From: Sphaerolaimus hirsutus
Lineage: Eukaryota; Nematoda; Chromadorea; Monhysterida; Sphaerolaimidae
Direction of reading: 5' to 3'
Assembly: GCA_964036195.1 (NCBI GenBank)
Contig: OZ038452.1
Location: forward strand, 29,771,785 to 29,835,784
DNA length: 64,000 nt
The notes under the pieces are model-generated. The model was not told the origin of the DNA and did not search any database. It saw only the letters and a program-made list of their open reading frames with translations. Below, piece after piece: positions 27,001-38,590 of this stretch. Position 1 is the first letter of the stretch. Every line of letters begins with the position of its first letter. The translations under genes and the position numbers were made by a program.

Positions 27001-30000
27001 TTATCGGGTAACCAGTTGTGCTACACACACTGGGTGTCAACTGGTTTCCTTGTCAATTCATATTTTAGTTGACGGGATGCAGGACAATTTTCAAGTGCAT
27101 ATGCGGGAATGTGGAAAATAAATTAATGTTGGTATGTGCATTTGAAAATGGTTCGGCAGGCGAAAACTCTCAGCGCAAGTAAACTCCCAGCGCAAGTAAA
27201 CTCCCAGCGCAAGTAAGCTCTCAGCGCATGTAATAATTTACCCTCAATGCTCCAGCTATCTATCTAAGACACCGGACGTGTGTAGGGTTGGCCGATGTTT
27301 TTTTTAAACGTTTTTTTTTTTTAAAAACGTTTTTTTTATAAAAAAAACATGACGTCCGAAATGTTTTTTTTTTTTTTAAACATTGGCCGAAATTTTTAGT
27401 ACTAAGCACTAGGTATTTTGCAAAATTTTTGCGCGCAAGCGCGCAATTTCACACACAAATTGACATTGGTGGTTGTTTTCATTGGTTTTGTTGCATTTTT
27501 AGTTTCAAAACATCCATTTCTATGTGCTACCATGGGTGAATAAGCCGACATATGTTGCTGTAATATATAATATTGAGGTAATGTGCTTCCATGTACCTCC
27601 ACAGTGTGTAACTTCACTCCCAAAGTAACAACCTCCTTTTATAACCTTGTTTGATCACCATTCCGTTCCAAACTTTACCTGAAGTCACGAACATTCGACT
27701 ATAAGGCAATATACGAACGATATGTCGACGAAAAATGGATATTTTTGACACAAATCACCACTTATAATGCTATCCCATGGCTCCACAGCCATTATATGGT
27801 CATATTTAACATCACCTTGTATTGCCAGTATCTGATATACCTATATATGTTGACACTAGGTCATATCTGGGAGCTTTTAAAAAAAAACGTTTTTTTTTAA
27901 AAAAAAACATCGAGTTAAAAAAACGTTTTTTTTCCAACCCTAGACGTGTGTGTGACATTTAGGGTTGTAAGTTTGTATGTCGACGTGAAGAAGCACACAT
28001 GTGGTTGAACAGGACCGGTCGTGTCATTTTTTTCAAATACCGAGCTTCATTTTAAACTTGTAAATCTTGTAAACTATTGAAAGCACTTTTCAAGTTGTTT
28101 TTAAAAGTAGTTTTTAAAAACTCAGTGCCAGCTGATGGTTTGACCGACATGGTTGAAACTATGGACGATTCAGTTGCCATTGTTACTCAGTTGCCATTTG
28201 TTGCCGACCGCCAAACAGCCGGATTTGCGGCCACGCTGGAAAAAGTGCGTTTTTTAAAATGGTCGTTTGAAAAACGAAGTTTAAACCAACTCAACTTGTA
28301 ACTTTGTTGTTAATTGTTGGTGATCTTTTCCGCCGTTTTTTAGCTTCTTTTTCTGCTTGTTTGATGGAATATTGAAAAGGTAATCAATGAACTGCCTGAA
28401 ATTATATTGAGCGTGGCTTGTATTCAAGGGTCTCCAATGGGGGGGGGGGCCTGCGGGCAGCGTTAAGTTTGTTTTCTAATTTACAATTTGTAAAATTTCC
28501 AGGTGTATTTCGGCACGCAACACGCCCGCATGTATCTGGGCGCCGATTTATTTAGAATAACATGCTCTACAGGTGGGGAAATTATTAAAAAATTTTTTTA
28601 AAAAGCGAATTTCTATAAAAAAAACGTTTCTTCAGGAATGTCCTCGTTGATAAGAAAGTCAGCCCTGGATTCGGTCGGTGGCATGCAGGCATTTGGTGCC
28701 TATTTAGCTGAAGATTATTTCTTCGCGCATACATTGATAAAAAAGTAAGTTTCTGGCGCTGTGCATGTTTGTAGCTGTGCAAATGCAAATTCGTGGAACA
28801 AATGTTCAAGCGGGATCCCGATCCCGAACATTTAAAAAACGGATCCCGATCCCGAGAGCCCGATCCCGATTTAGTCGATCACGCGTTAGCAAAATACTTA
28901 TGCACTCACTTCAGCAAAAAGAAAAACATTCCAAAAAGGCGGAGCTAAGTACCTAAAACCTTTTTTCAATCTTTTTATTAACGATGACGTCATGATGAAT
29001 GGAGTGTTTCCTCCTAAAAAGCATAGCATGCGGTCCGCCAAGTATAACTAATTTTTTAAAGTTTCTATTCCACAAACCGGAAATAAACAAATCATTTTCG
29101 AAAAAAACACATTTTCAAATTTCCAGGGGCTGGCGCCCGGCGCTGGCTAGAAAGCCGGCCTTGCAAAACAGGGGAGTTGTTTCCGTGGCCAGTTTCTACG
29201 ACAGAATATGCAGGTGGGTAGCGTAAGAGAGTGGGGCGGGAATGGGCCCACACACGCTAGTTGACATCGACACCAAATGTCAACTGGTGCCGATCCCGAT
29301 TCAAAGCTTGCTGACGAGCAGACGATCGACGTTCAAACGCAAGCTTTGAATTGGGAACGGAACCAGTTGACATTTAGTGTCGATGTCAACTAGCGTGTGT
29401 GGGGCCTATAGGGATCTCTAATGCCAGTGAGGAAAAAGTATCCAAATGTCATTTTCTTGGGGAAACGTTTGGATACAGCCCCTGGTGTCGGTCCCAAGCT
29501 CTGTAAAGTGTAATGTCGAGTGTCAAATGCCATGTAAAATGTCAATCAAATTTCCCGATTGTCATGCAAAGTGTCCATTTTCATGCAAAGTTCAATAATA
29601 ATTTTTGTTTTGATTGACATTTGACACTTGACTTTACACTTCACGGGACTTTGGACTGTCCCCTGAGGTAGTGATGTAAAAGCGCCATGGCGCTTTTTAC
29701 ATCACTACCCTAGTTTCAATTCTGCAAGTGGAGAATTGAAGTGCAAAAAAACATTTTTGAAGTGAGAAATAAAATGAGACAAACACCGTGAAGGATTTAA
29801 CGTTAAAAGCGACGTAAAATTATCAGTGAGACGGCAAAAGAAAAGTCTGAATGTTTACTTTGGTTTTACAATTTTTTACTTCTCACTTATAAACTGTTTT
29901 TACTGCTCCAATCGTCCTAATCCTGGGTTTATGCCTTTTTCTTTCTGACCTTTGAATTTTTCAATCGACTATCAGATTGAAAAACCATTGTTAAAATTCA

Positions 30001-31647
30001 TTTTTACAGATGGACGAAATTGCGACAGGCGATGCTGCCGCACACGATTATTTTGGAACCCGTCCAAGATTGTTTTGTTGCCGGCGCGCTTGTTTCATGG
30101 TAGGTTTTAAAAAAATCTGTTTTTAAATACACTTTTTTAAACTCTTAAAATCTTCTCAGGGGTCTAAACACATTACTCGGCTGGAATTCACTGATAATTT
30201 TTCTGGTACACGCTCTACTTTGGATGCTACTAGATTACATACTGCTATCAATTATTCAGGTTCGGAATTTTCTGTATGAAATGCACAGACAAGTAAAATT
30301 GTAGTCCCGTTTTATATCTGGGGCCAGTTCCGCAAGTAGACAAGTTAAGGGTTAAAAGTTAAGAGTTGAGTTAAAGGTTAAAAGTTGAGTCAAAAGTTGA
30401 GTTAAAAGTTAAGAGTTGAGTTAAAGGTTAAAAGTTGAGTCAAAGGTTGAGTTAAAAGTTAAGAGTTGAGTTAAAGGTTAAAAGTTGAGTCAAAAGTTGA
30501 GTTAAAAGTTAAGAGTTGAGTTAAAGGTTAAAAGTTGAGTCAAAAGTTGAGTTAAGAGTTGAGTTAAAGGTTAAAAGTTGAGTCAAAAGTTGAGTTAAAT
30601 GTTAAGAGTTGAGTTAAAGGTTAAAAGATGAGTTAAAAGTTGATTTAAAAGACAAATGGGTCATTCGTTGCAGAAGCGCGATATGCTGATCTTCAATCAT
30701 ATTTTGTCCCCGCACTGCCATTTTGAAACAACGTTCCGCGATTTTTTTTTTAGCGATAATTTTTTTGGATACGTTATTTTCAAATGACGTGCATACAACA
30801 TTGGCACCATGCCAGCGAACAGCCGTATCGATACCAATTTCATATTTTTATTTTTTTATATTTTTTTACCATCATTTTCCACTGGTCTCTTAACTCTCAA
30901 CTCCTCACTCAACTCTTAACTCAACTCTTATCTCTTAACTCAACTTTTAACCTTTAACTCAACTCTTAACATTTAACTCAACTTTTAACTCAACTCTTAA
31001 ATTTTAACTTTTCTCTTAAACTTTAACTTTACTCTTAACTTCTCATTTATCATTTTACTCAACTCTTAACTTTTAACTCTTAACTTGTCCACTTGCGGAA
31101 CCGGCACCTGGTCTCACAATCAGGTGCCACTCTCAGACCCTGTGAAATGTCAAATTCCATGCAAATTCTTTAAAGTAAAAAGTAAAAATGCCCTGTAAAA
31201 TGCAAATTCTCATGAAATATGCCAAAAGTCATGTAAAATGTCACGGGCATTTTACACGGTTCAAGAGTGGCACCTGATACTATGTGTCCCGGGATTCAAC
31301 AAGATTATTTATCAAAGTATCTAACTGAGTATAATTCGCAATCTCCCAAAAATCTCAAATTAACCCCCCCCCCACAGAACACCTCCCCCCTGCCATTTTC
31401 CAAATTCGAATTTCTCATCTCGTGGCTGTGCAGGGAATCTTCAGCCTTTCCGATAGTTTTGCGCGCTCTAGCCGAACCCACGATTACTTGGAGAACCGGT
31501 CCGAGTATACGATTGAAATGGGGCGGAGCCATGACCGTTTGGCAGGGATTGGATGGGGTTAAGGTTGGGTGGGCGGGGCTTGCGATGGCCCTACGCACGC
31601 TAGTTGACGACGACAACAGATGTCAATTGGTTCTCGTCCCAATTTGA
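24064..31647 (+). CDS. Ceramide glucosyltransferase (glucosylceramide synthase, GT21 family), 11 exons
   Basis: Transfers glucose from UDP-glucose to ceramide on the cytosolic face of the Golgi/ER, the first step of glycosphingolipid synthesis. Exons: 24064-24185, 24612-24906, 26399-26501, 26865-26966, 28126-28244, 28503-28572, 28636-28744, 29127-29213, 30010-30099, 30160-30259, 31378-31647; all phases agree, total 488 aa. Residues 8-40 form the N-terminal membrane anchor ending HFIAIVYAR. Conserved blocks: [23 protein letters not shown], the DDPA site (D150/D151), [19 protein letters not shown] (D203), [26 protein letters not shown] (D297), then R333-x2-R336-W337, the (Q/R)XXRW motif of this family. 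Oddities: about 55 extra residues between the anchor and LPGVS compared with the roughly 394-aa human protein; two extra residues (TA) after DRQ; and a last exon running past the usual end into a transposon terminal repeat (from about 31591), so the final 25-30 residues are doubtful and a missed splice is possible. Introns 2, 4, 8 and 10 hold transposons. Confidence 0.95.
24923..26019. mobile_element. hAT-like element, family A copy 3 (host of a nested family B copy)
   Basis: Ends TAGGGTTGG / CCAACCCTA and exact 8-bp duplication TCTGTGAC (24915-24922, 26020-26027). It begins only 16 bp after exon 2 of the glucosyltransferase gene, leaving the donor GTGCGT intact. Confidence 0.92.
25017..25463. 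mobile_element. Family B hAT-like element nested in family A copy 3
   Basis: Ends CAAGGACGTATCCAGG / CCTGGATACGTCCCTG and exact duplication GGTATATC (25009-25016, 25464-25471). The unoccupied site is visible in family A at 1243-1250. Confidence 0.93.
27283..27942. mobile_element. hAT-like element, family A copy 4 (reverse orientation)
   Basis: Ends TAGGGTTGG / CCAACCCTA with exact duplication GACGTGTG (27275-27282, 27943-27950). It lies in intron 4 of the glucosyltransferase gene, opposite in orientation to copies 1-3. Confidence 0.93.
29248..29406. mobile_element. Family C foldback element (GTTGACATCGACACC arms)
   Basis: Left GGGCCCACACACGCTAGTTG and right CTAGCGTGTGTGGGGCC are inverted copies, with GACATCGACACCAAATG arms. 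A near-identical copy is at 39146-39306. In intron 8 of the glucosyltransferase gene. Confidence 0.85.
29670..29710. mobile_element. Minimal foldback: two joined family J ends
   Basis: GTAGTGATGTAAAAGCGCC and its inverse meet at a central ATGG, leaving almost no body. The same ends bound larger elements at 50550-50880 and 58360-58525. In intron 8 of the glucosyltransferase gene. Confidence 0.75.
30321..31110. mobile_element. Family G inverted-repeat element with a tandem GAGTTAAAAGTT body
   Basis: Ends GGGGCCAGTTCCGCAAGT and its diverged complement. The body is a degenerate repeat of GAGTTAAAAGTT words on the left arm and the complementary AACTCTTAACTTTT words on the right. It fills most of intron 10 of the glucosyltransferase gene. 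Confidence 0.85.
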
Positions 31648-31795
31648 AGCTTGCTCACGAGAAATGCAAATACGATGCGGGCGTGAAGTATATGTGTATA
31701 CAATGATGCGTAGTGTAACTCGTGAGCTAGCTTTGAGTTGGGTTGGGAACCAGTTGACATTTGGTGTCCTTGTCAACTGGTGTGTTCAGAGCATA
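31591..31795. mobile_element. Family C element overlapping the last glucosyltransferase exon
   Basis: Left CCCTACGCACGCTAGTTGAC and right GTCAACTGGTGTGTTCAGAG are imperfect inverted ends. The reading frame of glucosyltransferase exon 11 runs into its left end and stops at 31645-31647. Confidence 0.75.
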
Positions 31796-32380
31796 AGGCA
31801 CAGCGCACGCTTTCAGCGCTTATTTGCGTGATCGGCGCCTTACGTGCGCCTTACGTTCAAATTGGATTTGGGCCCAGTAATCGGTAGTGTAAATATGTTA
31901 CCGGTAGGGATGGAAAAAGCGCTTTTATCACCGGTCAACCCGTTTAAACCCCAATCACAATAAACACATTGTTTCTCGCAGAGAACAAAATTACGCGAAG
32001 TAATCACGCTTCCCGCTAGATTGACACAAGCCGCAGTCGCCGCGCTGCCGAAAAGCTGACATTTAGCACCGCGGTAAAACTTATGTTTGTGTGTTGGGGA
32101 CCGTATTCAATTAGCCCGACACGGGTTTTGTCGGGCAGCCCGATTAATTTTCATGTTTTTTCCCCCTGAAATTGGCTGCCAAGTGTAATCCGCGGCGTCT
32201 GCGCAGTTTACACGTGCAAAACTTATGTACCAAATTCCACAAAAAGAAAAAAGAAGAAAGGTGAAATCGGGTTGAAAAATAGATTGAGCTAATTTTTCCG
32301 GTCCACTCACCAAATTTGCAATTTTTGCGAGTGAAGATGTTTAGAGATTTTAGCGTAGTTCTTTTCTAGAGGATTTTTAA

Positions 32381-32590
32381 TTATTCTGCCAGATTGATAT
32401 AAAACAAACCGCCTTTTTTGAGTTCCATGGGTAAATACTCTTTTTGTTTTGTTTTGTGGTGGACGGAATTTGAGTTTCCCGACCCGTTTTTGGAAAACAC
32501 GTTATAAATATTGTATTCGAGACTATGGGTTTCCGATTCAATGTTGTGGTACTGGTGCCGTTTCAGTAAGCCGAAAAGTGACAAGTGACA
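32381..32590 (-). CDS. Possible unrecognised terminal coding exon
   Basis: An open frame ending at a stop at 32381 has a protein-like, non-repetitive composition: a basic, His- and Asn-rich stretch, then KEYLPMELKKGGLFYINLAE. Possible acceptors on the minus strand are CCAG just before 32590 or a CACCAG further in. It lies downstream of, and antisense to, the glucosyltransferase gene and outside recognised repeats. No domain or upstream partner exon was found, so this is only a candidate. Confidence 0.25.
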   Translation of the reverse strand, partial: CHLSLFGLLKRHQYHNIESETHSLEYNIYNVFSKNGSGNSNSVHHKTKQKEYLPMELKKGGLFYINLAE

Positions 32591-32722
32591 CTGGATGTCA
32601 ACTAGTTTCCATGTCAATTCATATTTGAGTTGACGTGTCCCAACACAATTTTCAAGGAACCTGTAGTCAAGTAAACCTACTGATCATGTAGACCCGCCAG
32701 CGATGTATTTCGACCCGCTAAT

Positions 32723-33166
32723 CAAGGACGTATCCAGGGGGGGCGGGGGGGGCTGCAGCCCCCCCCCTTCCCGGGGTGAGACCTAAAAAGTCCCGGAAAA
32801 TGCGACTTTTCTATATATTTTTCGATGTTTCTTAAAAATTTTGCGCGCAAGCGCGCAATTTCTTCCCCATGCATTGTATTTTCAGCGGATCAATCCCTGT
32901 AAACCAATAGTTTTGGAAATGAACACATTTTTGCGACTTTCGCTGTATATGTATGCATATTTACATACATATAAAGCGGTTCCTGGCGCTGGCACCAACG
33001 CCAATAGCGCCATGGCGTGGCGCCTTTGTATGGCGCTAGCGCCAAAACGACTTTCCGTCCCTATATAGGGAAAAAATTTAGGGGGGGGGGGCTGAGCCCC
33101 CCCCCCCGTTCACCGGCCCCCGTAAACAAGCAGTCCCCCCGCTCAAAAATCCTGGATACGTCCCTG
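32723..33166. mobile_element. Family B hAT-like element, copy 3
   Basis: Ends CAAGGACGTATCCAGG / CCTGGATACGTCCCTG with exact duplication CCGCTAAT (32715-32722, 33167-33174). G/C runs flank a GCGCC core and a GCGCGCAAGCGCGC palindrome. Confidence 0.92.
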
Positions 33167-33649
33167 CCGCTAATCATGCACAGGGGGAGTGAGTACATGA
33201 CTAGAGGCAGGGTATTAGCAGTAGGTGAACATGACCAGTGGGCTCGTCCATATACCGTATGTGGGGCGGTTATATTGTGGCAAGATTGAGCATGGGGACA
33301 AACAAATGGATGCTTATTGTTGTGTCCTTTGTATTGTTGGATGCTCTTTTTTGTTTGCTGCCTGTGCTATGTGCTGGTCACATGACCACCCACTGTGCCA
33401 CTGATCCCCACCTACTGGTCACGTACGCCCGCTGCTAATACCACCTGCCGGTCATGCACGCCTCCCATACATGACTAGCGGATTTACATGACTAGTGGGT
33501 TTACATGACTACGAGGCTAACGTCATTTTCAAGTGCTCATGCGGGATTGTGCAAAAGGAATGAATATTGGTACATAAATAAATATGTGCATTTGAACATG
33601 TTTCGATGTCCCGTAAACTAAAATCTAAATGAAAGATAGTTGGTCTAGT

Positions 33650-34064
33650 CAGGGCCGTATCCAGGGGGGGGGGGCGGGGGGGGGGCTGCAGCCCCCCCCC
33701 TCCCGGGGCGAGACCAGAAAGTGACCAGAAAATGCGACTTTTTCAACGTCAGCGTAAAAAATTTTGCGCGCAAGCGCGCATTCTTCACCAGATATAAGGT
33801 ATTATCATCAGATTTGCTCCATGTGGCCGCAAATCATTAAAAATGTTGTGCTTTTTGCTGTTTTGTATGTATATTCACATACATATAGAGCGTTCCATGG
33901 CGCTGACGCCAACGCCAATGGCGCCATGGCGTGGCGCCTACTAATGGCGCCAGCGCCATTCCGCCACTATGTAGCTAAAATTTTAGGGGGGGGCTCGCCC
34001 CCCCTCGCCGGGCTCCGTAAACAAGCAGCCCCCCCCCCGCTCAAATATCCTGGATACGTCCCTG
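33650..34064. mobile_element. Family B hAT-like element, copy 4
   Basis: Ends CAGGGCCGTATCCAGG / CCTGGATACGTCCCTG with exact duplication GGTCTAGT (33642-33649, 34065-34072). It sits inside a family C-type inverted repeat. Confidence 0.92.
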
Positions 34065-35304
34065 GGTCTAGTTGACATCCAATGTCATTGTCAACTAGCG
34101 TGTGTATGTAGGGATTAAGTTCAAGGGGAAGTCAGATGAATTTGTAAATGGAAATACTTGACATTTGGACAATTTACTTGTCACTTTTCTCTAGTTTCTT
34201 TTGTCGGTAGAGAAATGTTATTTTTATAATTAAAACTCAAACATTCGTGTCACAATGTATATGAATAGTTTGTACGTTCATTCTAACAATTGGGTAAAAA
34301 CCTTATCATGTCATTCTTAAATTTTTAGGTAAATTTGGCTATCCGTATAAACAGTACTACCGTATAATCTTGAATGGCACCCGAATGGGAAATTTTTCCG
34401 TCATAAAAATTTGACGCGGCGATTTTCCACGGTGCTTTTTTTCTATTTGAACTTTATGATCCATAAAATTTGATCTTAGTTCAAGAATATACAGTAGTCT
34501 ACAAATTGGGTGAAAAAATCATGGAACACTTCTGTGAAGCTTCCAGAAATCGGTGCATGAAGCAGGGGTATCCGGAATTTTTACCCCCCGGGGGTTGGAT
34601 TGATAGCATATCACTCCTCCGGTTGGGCAGATACCTAGCTGAAAAAATTTGTTGTGGGGGTTGCGGGGATAATATTTCGAGGTGTAGAAAGAGGAAAATA
34701 AGAAAAAATCACATAAAATGGGTATACAAACAGTAGCATATATAGCCACAAACAGTTGAAAACAATTAATAAGGCACTCGAATTATAATACATGAAAATC
34801 TATAAAAAGGTATGAAAATTAGCACATTTGATTAGCAAAAATTGGGGTAAAATTTCTCAAAAATCGCTACAGGTGGATAGTAGCCAAAAAATCTGCCTCC
34901 GGGATAGATAGCTGGACGGTTTGGGGGTACCCCCACCCCCTCATTCAAGACCCCTGACACGAAGTCTTTTTGCCTCCAGACGCGGTCATAGTGTAGCTAC
35001 CATCTTCCGTTCATTTTTACCAGTTTTTGTGCACTTAAATATTTAGTTGCCGGAATTTTTCGAATGTTTTCACCGGTCAATTTGTGTAATATATGTATTT
35101 GTATTTGGTCAATACGACATACGGTGAAATATATTATATAAATTTAGGTAGGTATTTCAGATTATACATTTTTCTAATTTTCAAACGCTTTATGGGGTTA
35201 AATGATTAATTAGGTTTCCAAGTACAAAAAGGTGTTCTAGTGCTTTTCGTGTATTCCTTATGTTACTCGGGAAACGGAAAAGACCACACCCCACTACGCA
35301 TCGT

Positions 35305-35525
35305 TGCTGTACACGCTAGTTTACTGCCAGTAAATTGAAAATTTTGTCAACTCAAAAGTCAACTTAAAACGCATTTGAGTTTACTGGAATGATTTATTTT
35401 TACTTTCCGTCAACTGTTGTTGACGAACACCTAATTCCAGTTAACTGAAATGCTATTTAAAGTTGATTTATGAGTTTACTAAATTTTGAGTTTACTGATA
35501 GCAAACTAGTGTGTGCGGCGCCATT
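35305..35525. mobile_element. Family C element
   Basis: Left GTACACGCTAGTTTACTG and right AGCAAACTAGTGTGTGCGG are inverted ends. The 34100-35300 stretch before it holds family N repeat and A/T-rich DNA with no recognised gene. Confidence 0.7.
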
Positions 35526-35975
35526 ACGGCGCTGAAAGTACATACCTATGTACGGTAAACTTTTACCGTTTACCGAGAATTACTCGAAAGATCGGCTGAC
35601 AGCCGATAAAAGATTCGCCGCGGTAATATTTAATGACGTACCTATATACAATACTTCGCTTATTGTGATGGGAATGGAAAAGTGCCTGGTTTGACTTGAA
35701 AATTGTCCTGCACTCGTCAACTAAAATCTGAGTTGACATGAAAACCAGTTGACATCAGATGAGTGTGTGTAACGCCGATGAATCAAACCCGGAATTTTTG
35801 CATTTTTCCATATCCATCGTAGGCACCAATTTACTATTTTGCGTGATCATAAATATGCGCTTAATTACTTGTACTGTTTTTATAGACGCAGCTTACCAAT
35901 TAGTGCGCGATTTCGTGATATTTCGGATTTTAAATGTTAAAGGTTTTTGGAACGGGCGGAAATTGTTTCTTTTTT

Positions 35976-36384
35976 TCAAGCGTTGTTTACACGGTTTCGT
36001 GTGCCGACAAAAAAAAACGAGTGAAAAAGTTCCATAATTACGGAATAAAGTTCCATATCTGCAAGGAAAGGCACTGAAGTATACTCACTAGTTAAGTGTA
36101 CACACATGCCAATTTGCAGATAATTTGCGTGTGTCGTTCAAGAGTTAAAAGCAAATTACACTTGTCGGTTCGGTTTCAAAACGAAAACCGAACCGTCAAA
36201 TGTAATTTGTTTTTAAGTCGTGAACGACATGCCCGAATCATCTGCAAATTGGCATGTGTGTACACTCAACTAGTGAGTATACTTCACTGCTTTGTCTTGC
36301 AGATATGGAACTTACTTGTGGAATTATGAAACTTTTTGTCTTCTTTTTTTTGTCGGCACAAAATGCAGTGTAAACGCCGCTTTA
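35976..36384. mobile_element. Family H palindromic element (GTTTACACGG ends)
   Basis: Left GCGTTGTTTACACGG and right AGTGTAAACGCCGC are inverted ends. Long arms pair through TTCCATATCTGCAAGG and TTTGCAGAT blocks around a centre near 36180. Confidence 0.8.
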
Positions 36385-36629
36385 TGAAAAATGCGAATTT
36401 GAAGGGTATTTTTATTCGCGAAAAACCACTCTATATTTATTTATCCTTTCAGAAGGGAGGTCTCCTGGAGTTTTATCCTACCAGGGGTTTCATAGATAGC
36501 AAATGGCCCACCCTTCCCTAGATTTTCCATGCATTTTTCTGAATGAAACACTCCATCATTATGACGACATAAAAATTGTTCCAAAAAGAAGAATAACGTT
36601 TCACGTAAACAACATTCGTTGGTTGTACC

Positions 36630-37159
36630 TAGGGTGTCAACAAAAACTTTTTGGCGGAAAACGGAAACGGAAAAATTATGGCACTTGCCGGAAAACGGAA
36701 AAATAAAAGGCCGGAAAACGGAAACGGAAAAATTTGCTGAAGGTATGCCGGAAACGGAATAAATTTGCTGAAATTATGCCGGAAACAGAATAAATTTGCT
36801 GAAATTTTGCCGGAAATGGAAAAAAATTTGCTGAAATTTATCTGGAAATAAAATTTTTTGCAGAAATCTCACTAGAAAAAGAAAAAATTCACATAAATGA
36901 AAACCGGCATGCATGTTTACCAGTTTGGCTACAACAGAAAACATAAAATTGAGCTAGAAAGCAGAAAAAAGTTGGAAAAACAGACAATTGAACCGGAAAA
37001 TTGAAAAAAGCTGGAAAAACTGAAAATTTAGCCAGAAAACGGAAAATGAGCCGGAAAAACGGAAACGGAAAAAAATTAAGCAGCCGGAAAACTGAAACGG
37101 AAAAAAATTTGCCTGCGGAAAGCGGTAACGGAAACGGAAAACGGAAAGTTGACACCCTA
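36630..37159. mobile_element. hAT-like element with a GGAAAACGGAAAC body
   Basis: Ends TAGGGTGTCAAC / GTTGACACCCTA and exact 8-bp duplication GTTGTACC (36622-36629, 37160-37167). Nearly the whole body is degenerate GGAAAACGGAAAC words, which explains a long open frame on the minus strand. It interrupts an older repeat that ends with GCGGTCTGCCGAGTATA near 37287. Confidence 0.92.
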
Positions 37160-37525
37160 GTTGTACCCGACTCGGTCTTTTCTTTCTTGTAATGTTTTTT
37201 TTTGTTAAAGTGCGTACATAAGTATCCTGCTGGCGCGTTATCGACTAAGACATAAGTAATTTTGGACGCACACTTTGCGGTCTGCCGAGTATAAGTAATG
37301 AGTATTATTTCGCCCGTTCCATTGCGACATTCGTTCCGTTCAACTCTCACTTCAGGGCATCATCACTAAATTTTTGCTATTTTTAGTTCGGGAAATTTGA
37401 CTTCTGCCTTTAAAGTTTTGTAAATATGGAGAAAAAAGATTAGTTCCCCCGGGGAATTATTTTTGTCAGACTTTTTGTTTTGAGGGGGGGTCATTGAAGG
37501 GTATGTCATTTTTCTAACATATTTA

Positions 37526-37917
37526 CCGTATTTCCTCGAAATACCCCCAGGGGGTTTCTTTTTCAGAGTGACAATTTTGAGGGGGTATTTCTAGGGGGGG
37601 GGGGTATTCTTTCGCCAGAAATTTTTTAAACTCTCAGTACTAATAACTTACGCAGACGTAGAAAAATGTGAAAAACCACCATGTATAAGAGTCTATAGAC
37701 TTTAATAAGTATGTAGATGGTTTAAACCATGTTATAACGTAACACAATCATTCTTTTAACCTGTGTTATGCACTGCCAGATCACAAAACGCCACTTTTGT
37801 CATGTAAGTTCAATTTACACTCAATTTGGGGGGTATTTCGAGGGGGGGTCATTAATTCATAGTGCCCATTTTGAGGGGTGGTATTTCGTGGGGGGGGGGT
37901 AATTCGAGGAAATACGG
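37526..37917. mobile_element. Family D TA-flanked MITE, copy 2
   Basis: CCGTATTTCCTCGAAATACC left and its complement right, TA on both sides (37524-37525, 37918-37919). Confidence 0.88.
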
Positions 37918-38148
37918 TATATCGATTCAATATATGGGAAATATTGAATAGAGAGTAAACGCACACTTAGTTTTATATAGCAATTTCACAAAATTTGGAA
38001 AAACCGTACATCATCTTTGAACACATTTTAGTTCACTTTCAATCTCCGTCCACAGTAGTTGACGGACACTTCATTTCGGTGAACTCAAATGCGTTGAAAG
38101 CAGATTTATGAGTTTTCCAAAAAAAAATTGAAATTTTGGTAACAAACT

Positions 38149-38371
38149 GGGGCCAGTTCCGCAAGTGGAAAAGTCAAGAGTAAAGAGTTAAGAGTTGAGT
38201 AAAATGATAAATGATAAGTTAAGAGTAAAGTGAAAAGTTAAGAGTGGAGTAAAATTATTTGTCGTTTTGCTCAACTCTTCACTCTTAACTTTACTCATAA
38301 CTTGTCATTTGTCATTTTACTCAACTCTTAAGTTTTAACTCTTGACTTTTCCACTTGCGGAACTGGCCCCT
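38149..38371. mobile_element. Family G inverted-repeat element, short copy
   Basis: Ends GGGGCCAGTTCCGCAAGTGG and its complement CCACTTGCGGAACTGGCCCC. The body is GAGTAAAGAGTTAAG-like words and their complement. Confidence 0.88.
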
Positions 38372-38484
38372 GGTGTGTGTAGGGTCATTATAATATTTGA
38401 AATATGTTTCCCGGTAAATTTTCGGGCAAATTTCCTCTGGCGGCGGAAGTCAAATTTCCCGATTTTAATATGCTATTTTCGCAG

Positions 38485-38590
38485 TTTTGAGGAGGCTTTT
38501 CAACGCAAATTTCTGATCGCTTTGGCTCAAAAAGGGTTAATGATGAATAATTTTGATTTCGTGCTTCAAAATGTCCAATTTTGCATTTTG
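38485..38590 (+). CDS. Possible unrecognised internal exon
   Basis: Between a TTTCGCAG acceptor and a GTGATT donor lies a 106-bp open frame reading FEEAFQRKFLIALAQKG, then a hydrophobic-mixed stretch. It is not part of a repeat seen elsewhere in the window. A second acceptor-like site at 39085 precedes an open frame reading KKSTYLLNFFLDAFLFVSN, but the phases of the two do not match. Neither is recognised; they may be unrelated chance frames or remnants. Confidence 0.15.

Noticed and set aside
36889-37350. 153-codon minus-strand open frame
   Set aside because: Most of it is the GGAAAACGGAAAC body of the hAT-like element at 36630-37159, which rarely contains stop codons.
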